From positions 1 to 12,530 of the forward strand of contig CBDUSI010000126.1 of assembly GCA_965370045.1 (NCBI GenBank): DNA of 12,530 bases, read 5' to 3'. The position numbers and the translations under genes are program-made. A model generated the notes under the pieces. That model saw only the letters and a list, made by a program, of their open reading frames with translations. It was not told the DNA's origin and made no database searches. Origin of the DNA: CAZONU01 sp965370045 (GTDB lineage Bacteria > Planctomycetota > SZUA-567 > JAKLDR01). Of this stretch, positions 7,420-12,530 are shown in pieces. Each line of letters opens with the position of its first letter. Positions within the stretch are counted from its first letter, which is position 1.

Positions 7420-8070
7420 CTAGCTCCCCGCCACCGGCCAGAAGACGAAGATAGCCAGGTCCCACAACGTGTGGCTGATTACGTTCAGCCAGATGGACTT
7501 CTGCCAGTAATAGAGCAGCGCCCAGAAGAGGCCGCAGATCAGCGCGGCGAGGATCAGCATCAAGTTCCACGAGCCCAGGTGGACCAGGGTGTAGGCGGCG
7601 ACGCTGGCGGCCAACCCGGCCAGGCGATATCGCCCGACGAGCTTCCTCTGAACGTACCCGCGCCAGAACAGCTCCTCCCCCGGACCAATCACCACGCCCA
7701 GCAGCAGTCCCACCAGCCAGAGGGGCGTTCCGCGCTTGAGCTCGTAGACCCCCGCGATCTCCACCTGGCTGAACTCGAACATGGCCCGCGCCGCCAGGTT
7801 TCCCAGGAGGAAGACACAGTAGAGCAGCGCCGCGGAGAGCACCCCCAGGACAACCGCCTTGGGCCAGTCCTTTCGCGATATACGCAAGAGCTCAGCGAAC
7901 CCCGCGCGGTCGAAGGCCCAGGCGAGCAGGCACAGCCCCGAAACCGAGAGCGTCATCTGCGCCCAGAAGTGGAAGACAACCCCGGTGAAGAGCATCGTGA
8001 AGGCCGCCGCGGCGGCGAGCAGGCTGAGAGGAAGGCCGAATCTGTCCGCGCGGGAGGCGGGCTCGTTCAT
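7420..8070 (-). CDS. CPBP-family intramembrane metalloprotease
   Basis: 216 residues, strongly hydrophobic with about six to seven membrane segments. The CAAX-protease/bacteriocin-processing (CPBP, formerly Abi) motifs are present: motif 1 GPGEELFWRGY with Glu132, Glu133 and Arg137; motif 2 AYTLVH with His164 (Tyr in place of the usual Phe); motif 3 NVISHTLWD with His200 and Asp204. These residues bind a metal and activate water within the membrane. Bacterial members are implicated in processing or immunity roles, and the substrate cannot be told here. Its ATG overlaps the menA stop by four bases (ATGA on the minus strand, 8067-8070), so it is translated from the same transcript. The stop TAG lies nine bases from the convergent neighbour's stop. 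Confidence 0.93.
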   Translation of the reverse strand: MNEPASRADRFGLPLSLLAAAAAFTMLFTGVVFHFWAQMTLSVSGLCLLAWAFDRAGFAELLRISRKDWPKAVVLGVLSAALLYCVFLLGNLAARAMFEFSQVEIAGVYELKRGTPLWLVGLLLGVVIGPGEELFWRGYVQRKLVGRYRLAGLAASVAAYTLVHLGSWNLMLILAALICGLFWALLYYWQKSIWLNVISHTLWDLAIFVFWPVAGS

Positions 8071-9041
8071 TCCGCTCCCAGGATCGGCAGGTGCTTGCCG
8101 ACGAAGAACGCAATAGTGAGCAGTGCGCCGAAGACAGTGTGCATCTTGGCGGTCTGACCGTCGAGGGTGACGAAGGACATGGGGTCGGTTTCGGAGCCCT
8201 TGTTTCGGCTGTTCTTGACCAGCTTCAGGGCCAGCGGCAGGGGCAGCAGGGCGGCCAGCACGGTGAGCGGAGCGCGCAGGCCGAGGCCCGGCACCAGACC
8301 CAGCAGAAAATAGACCACGATGATCGCGAACGGCCCCAGGACCAGGAGGCGGTAGTAGACGGCCGAGCCGCGCTCGCCCAGCATCGAGGCCATCGTCCGG
8401 CAGCCCTTGGCGGGGTCCGAGCCGATGTCCCGCCAGTTGTTGGCGTGGAGCATGCCCACGGTGTAGAGCACCAGCGGGACGCTCCAGAGGATCGGCAGCC
8501 AGTGGAACTCCCGGGTCTGCACCCAGAAGGTCCCGAAGACCGGCAGGACCCCGAAGGCCGCGAAGAGGGCCAGATCCCCCAGCCCCATGAATTTAAGACA
8601 GAGCCCCGCCGTGGTGTAGGCCAGGGCGATGAAGGTCCCGATCAGCCCCAGAAGCAGGATCACCCAGCCGGCCTCGCCGGCCTCCACGTAGAGATAGACC
8701 CCGCAGCCGGCGCCCAGCGCCAGGAAGATCATCCCGGCCGCGAAGGCCTGCCTGGCGGTCAGAAACCCGCGTACCACCCCGCCGCTGACGGGAGTGGGCT
8801 CGACGTCCAGCCCGCGCTTGAAGTCGAAGCAGTCGTTGAGCAGGTTGGCGGCGGTGTGGAAGAAGACCACGCCCAGCAGCGTGGCGGCCAGGGGCAGCCA
8901 GCGGATGCTGGCGTCCGGCTGGTGGTAGTAGGCCATCGCCAACCCCAGGGCGACGCTCAGCACCGAGGCGGTGTAGGCGAAGGGCCGGACGGCTATGAAC
9001 CAAGTCTTAAGAAACCCGGGCTTGGCCTGGGCGTCAGTCAT
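8067..9041 (-). CDS. menA: UbiA-family prenyltransferase, MenA-like
   Basis: MenA attaches the polyprenyl chain to 1,4-dihydroxy-2-naphthoate in menaquinone synthesis, in the membrane. From ATG at 9041 the protein has 324 residues with about eight or nine membrane segments. The first Asp-rich motif is NDCFDFKRGLD (Asn69, Asp70, Asp73, Asp79). The second is NNWRDIGSDPAKGCRTMA (Asp205, Asp209), a form characteristic of MenA rather than UbiA or heme-A synthases. PTPVSGGVV at 82-90 also fits. An ATG at 9122 would add 27 residues of poorly hydrophobic sequence, but the GGGGGAGGAAG at 9059-9049 on the minus strand points to 9041, as does the family N-terminus (WFIAVRPFAYTAS). The TGA stop is embedded in the ATGA overlap with the CPBP gene. 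No other men genes lie in the window, so the exact quinone is inferred. Confidence 0.88.
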   Translation of the reverse strand: MTDAQAKPGFLKTWFIAVRPFAYTASVLSVALGLAMAYYHQPDASIRWLPLAATLLGVVFFHTAANLLNDCFDFKRGLDVEPTPVSGGVVRGFLTARQAFAAGMIFLALGAGCGVYLYVEAGEAGWVILLLGLIGTFIALAYTTAGLCLKFMGLGDLALFAAFGVLPVFGTFWVQTREFHWLPILWSVPLVLYTVGMLHANNWRDIGSDPAKGCRTMASMLGERGSAVYYRLLVLGPFAIIVVYFLLGLVPGLGLRAPLTVLAALLPLPLALKLVKNSRNKGSETDPMSFVTLDGQTAKMHTVFGALLTIAFFVGKHLPILGAE

Positions 9042-9048
9042 TGAGAAT

Positions 9049-9059
9049 CTTCCTCCCCC
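9049..9059 (-). promoter_or_regulatory. Ribosome binding site fixing the menA start
   Basis: On the minus strand GGGGGAGGAAG precedes ATG 9041 with about nine to ten bases between the GGAGG core and the start. It is the reason for preferring this start over ATG 9122. Confidence 0.75.
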
Positions 9060-9063
9060 TGGA

Positions 9064-9092
9064 TTTATCGCCCGTTGACGCTCCGAGTGCAA
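9064..9092 (-). promoter_or_regulatory. Candidate minus-strand promoter for menA-CPBP
   Basis: On the minus strand, TTGCAC (9092-9087) and GATAAA (9069-9064) are 17 bases apart, which would start transcription near 9057 and give a short leader containing the SD. Matches are 3/6 and 4/6. It lies in the divergent gap between menA and pyrK, so a promoter is needed there. Confidence 0.4.
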
Positions 9093-9115
9093 GCCGCTTT
9101 TCGCGGACGCCGTGC

Positions 9116-9130
9116 CAAGCACGCCGCTTG
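9116..9130 (+). repeat. Short dyad overlapping the pyrK -35
   Basis: CAAGC (9116-9120) and GCTTG (9126-9130) form a 5-bp inverted repeat with a 5-base spacer that runs into the -35 hexamer at 9128. Another CAAGC lies at 9090-9094. It could be an operator, but a 5-bp dyad is easily due to chance. Confidence 0.2.
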
Positions 9131-9156
9131 ACGCTGCGCGAGCCCCGGCCTAGAAT
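9128..9156 (+). promoter_or_regulatory. Strong sigma70-like promoter directly before pyrK
   Basis: TTGACG (9128-9133, 5/6) and TAGAAT (9151-9156, 5/6) are spaced by exactly 17 bases. A start six to eight bases after the -10 would fall at about 9162-9164, two to four bases before the pyrK ATG at 9166. The mRNA would therefore have almost no leader and no room for a Shine-Dalgarno sequence. Confidence 0.75.
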
Positions 9157-9165
9157 CCCTCCTCG

Positions 9166-10008
9166 ATGGAAAAGAACGCTTTCTCCGTCTCGGCCGCGGT
9201 CCTGGTCAACGAACCGATCGGCACGCGCTACCACCGCCTGGTGCTCCAGGCCCCGGAGATCGCCGGGCGCGTCGAGCCCGGGCAGTTCGTCAACCTGCGC
9301 GTCTCGCGCACGCTGGAGCCGCTCCTGGCCCGGCCCTTCAGCGTCTTCCACGCTGATCCCGAGAGAGGCGAAGTGGAGCTGCTCTACAAGGCGGTGGGAC
9401 GGGGCACGGAGATTCTCACCCGGGTCGCCTCCGGCGAGCGGCTGCCGCTGGTCGGCCCGCTGGGCAGCGCCTTCAAGCTCCAGCCCGACGCCGAGGTCCA
9501 CCTGGCGGTGGGCGGCGGCACGGGCATGGCCCCGGTTTACTTCCTGGCCCACCGCGCGGCGGCCGATGGCCAGGAAAGCTGCCTGCTCTTCGGCTTCAGG
9601 GACTGCTCTTACGGGCTGCCCGAGGAACTCATGCGCCGCAGCGGCGCGGACTGGCGGCTGGCCAGTGACGCCGGCGAGGCCGGCTGCCACCGGGGCACGG
9701 CGGTGGATCTCTTGCGCGTGGTCCTGGACGGGGACTTCAAAGGCCGGCGCGTCGCGCTCTACACCGCCGGCCCGGCGATGATGATGAAGATGGTCGCCGC
9801 CCTGGCCGCCGAGCGGGGGCTGGTCTGCCAGGCCTCGCTGGAGGCGCGCATGGCCTGCGGCCTGTCGGTCTGCCGGGGCTGCACCGTCAAGGCCTTCGAC
9901 TCCAAGGGGGAGACGGTCAACCGCACGGCCTGCACCTACGGGCCGGTGTTCCGGGCCGCCGAGGTGGACTGGGACGACTACGTGGGAATGGGATCGCCCG
10001 CGTGCTGA
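9166..10008 (+). CDS. pyrK: PyrK-like dihydroorotate dehydrogenase electron-transfer subunit
   Basis: 280 residues, a little longer than typical PyrK (about 260). The ferredoxin-reductase-type FAD site ARPFSV (Arg56, Ser59) is followed by the NAD-binding VGGGTGMAP (115-123) and a C-terminal 2Fe-2S site with Cys231, Cys236, Cys239 and Cys256 (C-x4-C-x2-C-x16-C) in the family context MACG..VC..C...GPVF. In class 1B enzymes PyrK passes electrons from PyrD to NAD+ during UMP synthesis. No pyrD is present in the window, so the partner lies elsewhere, or this is a PyrK-like reductase working with another protein. Translation probably starts from a near-leaderless message. The TGA stop overlaps the next gene by seven bases (GTGCTGA). 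Confidence 0.93.
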   Translation: MEKNAFSVSAAVLVNEPIGTRYHRLVLQAPEIAGRVEPGQFVNLRVSRTLEPLLARPFSVFHADPERGEVELLYKAVGRGTEILTRVASGERLPLVGPLGSAFKLQPDAEVHLAVGGGTGMAPVYFLAHRAAADGQESCLLFGFRDCSYGLPEELMRRSGADWRLASDAGEAGCHRGTAVDLLRVVLDGDFKGRRVALYTAGPAMMMKMVAALAAERGLVCQASLEARMACGLSVCRGCTVKAFDSKGETVNRTACTYGPVFRAAEVDWDDYVGMGSPAC

Positions 10009-11207
10009 CCGCCGGGCTTTCCGAGCAGGCGCTCTCGACCATCGCGCTGGAGAACTCCGGGCGGGGCTCGGCGCTGTGGGCCCTGGAGCGCCTGCGCGCG
10101 ACCGAAGGCGCCCGGCCGACGGTGATCGCCGGAGGGGGCGCGGTCGGCGCGGCGGCGCTCACCGCCGCGCGGCACCTGGTCAACTGGGGCCTGGAGCCCA
10201 GGATTCACGTCATCGGCATGCGCGAGCGGCTGCGGGACGAGGCCGCCGCCGCCCTGGCGCTGGTCGACCGCTTCGGGGGCAAGTTCACCGAGCTGCTCAA
10301 CGCCGAGCGGGCCGCGGAAGCGGTCGGGGGGCTCGGCGCCGGGGAACCGCTGATCTACGGCGCGGCCGGCGACGCCGACAGCCAGCGGGCCACGGACACC
10401 TCCGACCTGGTCAACCGGCTGGGCTCGGAGCGGGAGGCCGCCCGCGCGGCGGTCTTCTCGGTGCGCGCGCGCAGCGGGCCGCCCGGGCCGTCAGAGCCCC
10501 GCGTCCGGGTGCGGGCCGAGCCCCGCGATCGGGAGACCATGCGCCTCCTGGACTCCACCGCCATCAAGGAGTACGGAGTGCCCTCGCTGGCGCTGATGGA
10601 GAACGCCGGCTTCTGGGCGGCCCGCGAGTTCTGGCGGCGGCTGGATGACCCCGGCTCGACCCGGGTGGCGGTGCTGGCCGGGCGGGGCAACAACGGCGGC
10701 GACGGCTTCGTGATCGCCCGGCACCTGGCCTGGTGGGGCGTCGGGAGCGTCACGGTCTATCTGGCCGGCACCAGCGACCACCTCACCGACGACGCGCGGG
10801 TCAACTTCGAGTACCTGGGCGCGCCCAACATCCCCGTCGTGGAGATTTCGGAGGCCGGCGCGGCCGGGAGGCACGCCGGGGAACTGGCCTCCGCCGACTG
10901 GCTGATCGACGCGCTGCTGGGCACCGGGCTGGCCGGCAAGGTGCGCGGCATCAGCGGGGAACTGCTGGAGCTGGCCCGGGGCATCGACCGCCCGGTCTTC
11001 GCGGTGGACACCCCCTCGGGCCTGGACGCCACCGACGGCCGGGTCCACGGCGTCGCCCTGCCGGCCCGGGCCACGGTCACGTTCGGAGTTCCCAAGCTGG
11101 GCTTCACGACGGGGCAGGGACCGGAACTGGTCGGGGATGTCTCGGCGGTGGAAATCTCGCTGCCCCGCAAGATAACCGGGGCCGAGGTGGTCTTCGGTGA
11201 CCAGTAG
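10002..11207 (+). CDS. nnrE: NAD(P)HX epimerase (NnrE/YjeF_N) with a degenerate duplicate domain
   Basis: 401 residues. The C-terminal half (about 175-400) is a complete YjeF_N domain: MRLLDSTAIKEYGVPSLALMENAG (starting at 180; MENAG 199-203), GRGNNGGDGF (227-236), DALLGTG (Asp303) and VDTPSGLDATDG (Asp336, Asp342). This enzyme epimerises hydrated NADH/NADPH so that the NnrD dehydratase can restore them. NnrD, often fused, is absent here. The N-terminal half (about 5-160) is a second, decayed copy at a steady offset of 183-184 residues: LENSG (16-20), AGGGAVGAAALTAARHL (43-59), PLIYGAAG (Tyr119 at the Asp303 place) and VFSVRARSG (Arg155 at the Asp336 place). The start is GTG 10002 with GGGA eight bases upstream, overlapping pyrK by seven bases. 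Translation is continuous with no frameshift. Confidence 0.9.
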   Translation: MLTAGLSEQALSTIALENSGRGSALWALERLRATEGARPTVIAGGGAVGAAALTAARHLVNWGLEPRIHVIGMRERLRDEAAAALALVDRFGGKFTELLNAERAAEAVGGLGAGEPLIYGAAGDADSQRATDTSDLVNRLGSEREAARAAVFSVRARSGPPGPSEPRVRVRAEPRDRETMRLLDSTAIKEYGVPSLALMENAGFWAAREFWRRLDDPGSTRVAVLAGRGNNGGDGFVIARHLAWWGVGSVTVYLAGTSDHLTDDARVNFEYLGAPNIPVVEISEAGAAGRHAGELASADWLIDALLGTGLAGKVRGISGELLELARGIDRPVFAVDTPSGLDATDGRVHGVALPARATVTFGVPKLGFTTGQGPELVGDVSAVEISLPRKITGAEVVFGDQ

Positions 11208-12480
11208 CGCTGCGCGGACCGGGCGGCTTTACCGCACCGACGCGGGACGCATGCTGCGCATCCGCGGCGAGGAGCTGAGCCGCTTCGCGCTGGCCGCCAA
11301 GCGCTTCAAGGTGGAGGAAGAGGAGGCCGGCGGGCGCCTGTTCCTCTTCGTGCGCGAGTATCCCGGGAACAAGACTCCCCTTCACGTCGATATTGCCGGC
11401 CAGGAACTGGCGGTCCTCGACCCCGGGCCGGAGAGTCAGGGCTCCTGGGGCTGGGCGGAGATTCCGGTGCCCGAGGGCGCGCTCGCGCAGGGCGAAAACG
11501 AGTTCGTCTTCCGCGCCGAGACCAGCGGGCTCAATTCGTGGTCGCTGGGCGTCTCCTGTGAGAAGCCGCGAGGCACCAGCCGCAAGAGCGTGGACGGCGG
11601 CGGCTCCTGGCCCCGGGGATTGCTGCTGGGCTACGACTGCACCCTGACCGGCGAGTACATGGCCCGGCTGCTGATTGATCCAGCGAACCGGCCCGACAGA
11701 TCCCGCAAGCCGAAGTTCGTTTATGAGTCGCCGGACCATCCCAGGCTGGCGGCCATGCGCGAAGAGTTCGGCCTGGAGAAGCTGACCTCCGGCGCGAAGA
11801 CGGATCTCGACCGCGCCCGGCGGATAATGAGCTGGTGGACCGCGTCCTGGACCGCCGAGAAGGGCTCGGGGCCCATTTACAGCCCGTGGGATCCTTTCAC
11901 AATCATTCCCTGGAAGGCCGGCTCCTGGGGCGCGGGATACGAGGAGCCCCTGGCTTACTGCGTGCACTCCGGCAGCGGGATGACACTGCTCTTGCGCGCG
12001 GTGGGGCTCTTCGCGCGCTGCATCGTGGCCAACTCGGAGAACCCCAAAGGCACCGGCGGGCACTTCCTGACCGAGCTGTGGTCCGCCGAGCTCGGCAAGT
12101 GGGTGGCGCTCGACCCGCACTTCGACGCGGTGCTGACTCTCGACGGCCAGCCGGCCTCGGCGTTGGAGTTCCAGGAGCGCGCCGAGCGCGACGATTGCTC
12201 GACGATGGGCTTCATCCCCGGAGAGAGCTACGGCTCGAACCCGCACTGCAAGGAGAAGTGGCTGGAGCGCTGGCTCGCCGGGCAGGGCTTCTGGGAGCTG
12301 GGGTTTCTTGAGCGCGGGGACATGGCCTCGCACCCCGAGCTCTGCCCCCCGGAGCACGGCACGTCGGCCTATCATGCGACCTGCTTTCTGTGGCTGGATA
12401 CCGACCGCGCTCCCCGCCGGCCGTACTTCCCGCGCTGGACGCGGGAGAAGGCCGCGCTGTCCGCCGCGCCGGAGGGCTAG
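11197..12480 (+). CDS. Transglutaminase-like protein
   Basis: 427 residues, no signal peptide seen. Residues 1-150 look like an all-beta domain (many alternating hydrophobic strands, with a SVDGGGSW stretch around 131-138) before a helical linker. A papain-fold transglutaminase core follows: Cys255 (YCVHSGSGMTLLLRAVGLFARC), His289 (GGHFLTELWS) and Asp306 (KWVALDPHFD), the usual Cys-His-Asp triad with the typical spacing and the LRA.G..AR helix. In bacteria such cores are proteases or peptide-linkage enzymes as often as cross-linkers, so the reaction is not known. The start is GTG 11197 with GAGGTGG (11184-11190) six bases upstream, inside nnrE, overlapping it by 11 bases. ATG 11251 is an alternative 18 codons later. 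The overlap suggests coupling with pyrK-nnrE. It ends in TAG. Confidence 0.85.
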   Translation: MTSSAARTGRLYRTDAGRMLRIRGEELSRFALAAKRFKVEEEEAGGRLFLFVREYPGNKTPLHVDIAGQELAVLDPGPESQGSWGWAEIPVPEGALAQGENEFVFRAETSGLNSWSLGVSCEKPRGTSRKSVDGGGSWPRGLLLGYDCTLTGEYMARLLIDPANRPDRSRKPKFVYESPDHPRLAAMREEFGLEKLTSGAKTDLDRARRIMSWWTASWTAEKGSGPIYSPWDPFTIIPWKAGSWGAGYEEPLAYCVHSGSGMTLLLRAVGLFARCIVANSENPKGTGGHFLTELWSAELGKWVALDPHFDAVLTLDGQPASALEFQERAERDDCSTMGFIPGESYGSNPHCKEKWLERWLAGQGFWELGFLERGDMASHPELCPPEHGTSAYHATCFLWLDTDRAPRRPYFPRWTREKAALSAAPEG

Positions 12481-12530
12481 CAGGCCGTTGAAAAATGGAG
12501 CAGTCGTGATTGGGGGCAGAATGGTTCAGA
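12481..12530. other. Non-coding end of window with an IS-end-like motif
   Basis: Directly after the transglutaminase gene stop comes CAGGCCGTTGAAAAATGG (12481-12498). This resembles the AGGCTGTTGAAAAAC-type terminal repeats I know from several transposase families such as IS1182-like elements. No partner repeat or transposase lies within the window, so it may be an insertion edge, a dispersed repeat or chance. Confidence 0.25.

Noticed and set aside
7413..7441. Hairpin between the convergent genes (7413-7419 with 7435-7441)
   Set aside because: A 7-bp stem with a 15-base loop and no T-run on either strand. Too weak to call a terminator.
8091..9044. Plus-strand open frame opposite menA
   Set aside because: Gln/Gly/His-rich composition with no family motif. 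The minus strand encodes a clear UbiA-family protein.
9075..9103. TTGACG at 9075-9080 as another -35
   Set aside because: No -10-like hexamer lies 16-18 bases downstream.
8067..9122. Longer menA start at ATG 9122
   Set aside because: The extra 27 residues lack a membrane-protein pattern, and the SD at 9059-9049 fits ATG 9041. The longer form would also cover the candidate promoter.
11104..12375. Long open frame (423 codons) on the minus strand
   Set aside because: It lies opposite nnrE and the transglutaminase gene, has low-complexity Pro/Ala/Gly/Arg composition without motifs, and arises from the GC-rich third codon positions of the real genes.

Overview
The window comes from a GC-rich bacterium (about two-thirds G+C by eye) with tightly packed genes. 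A bacterial RF2 gene with its programmed frameshift, a menaquinone-type UbiA prenyltransferase and a lipoprotein place it in Bacteria. The phylum cannot be fixed from the sequence. The bacterial deoxyhypusine-synthase-like gene and the PHP/CehA-type secreted protein would fit an FCB/Planctomycetes/Acidobacteria-like or candidate-phylum lineage, but that is inference. There is no sign of phage, CRISPR, tRNA or rRNA.

Layout: (1) 12-192, a 40-residue lysine-rich micro-protein followed by a textbook intrinsic terminator. (2) 218-6318, a co-directional cluster behind a good sigma70-like promoter: prfB (RF2, with +1 frameshift), glyA, a small lipoprotein, hemW and a large secreted CehA/PHP-like protein whose metal-binding residues are gone. 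(3) 6442-7410, a deoxyhypusine-synthase-like enzyme with its own candidate promoter. (4) 7420-9041, a minus-strand pair, menA-like prenyltransferase then CPBP membrane protease, overlapping by ATGA. (5) 9042-9165, a divergent promoter region. (6) 9166-12480, three overlapping plus-strand genes: pyrK, a fusion of a degenerate and an intact YjeF_N/NnrE domain, and a transglutaminase-like protein. The last 50 bases hold a motif resembling an insertion-sequence end.

How they work together: region 2 mixes translation termination, one-carbon supply (glyA) and heme trafficking (hemW) with cell-envelope proteins. Region 6 couples a flavin/Fe-S NAD-linked electron-transfer subunit to an enzyme family that repairs damaged NAD(P)H.

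The points most worth a second look are the internal duplication in the NnrE protein (one dead copy, one intact, nearly gapless), the pseudo-enzyme nature of the CehA-like protein, stop-codon use (10 of 12 genes end in TAG, and the only two TGA stops lie inside gene overlaps), and a near-consensus promoter placed so that the pyrK mRNA should be almost leaderless.
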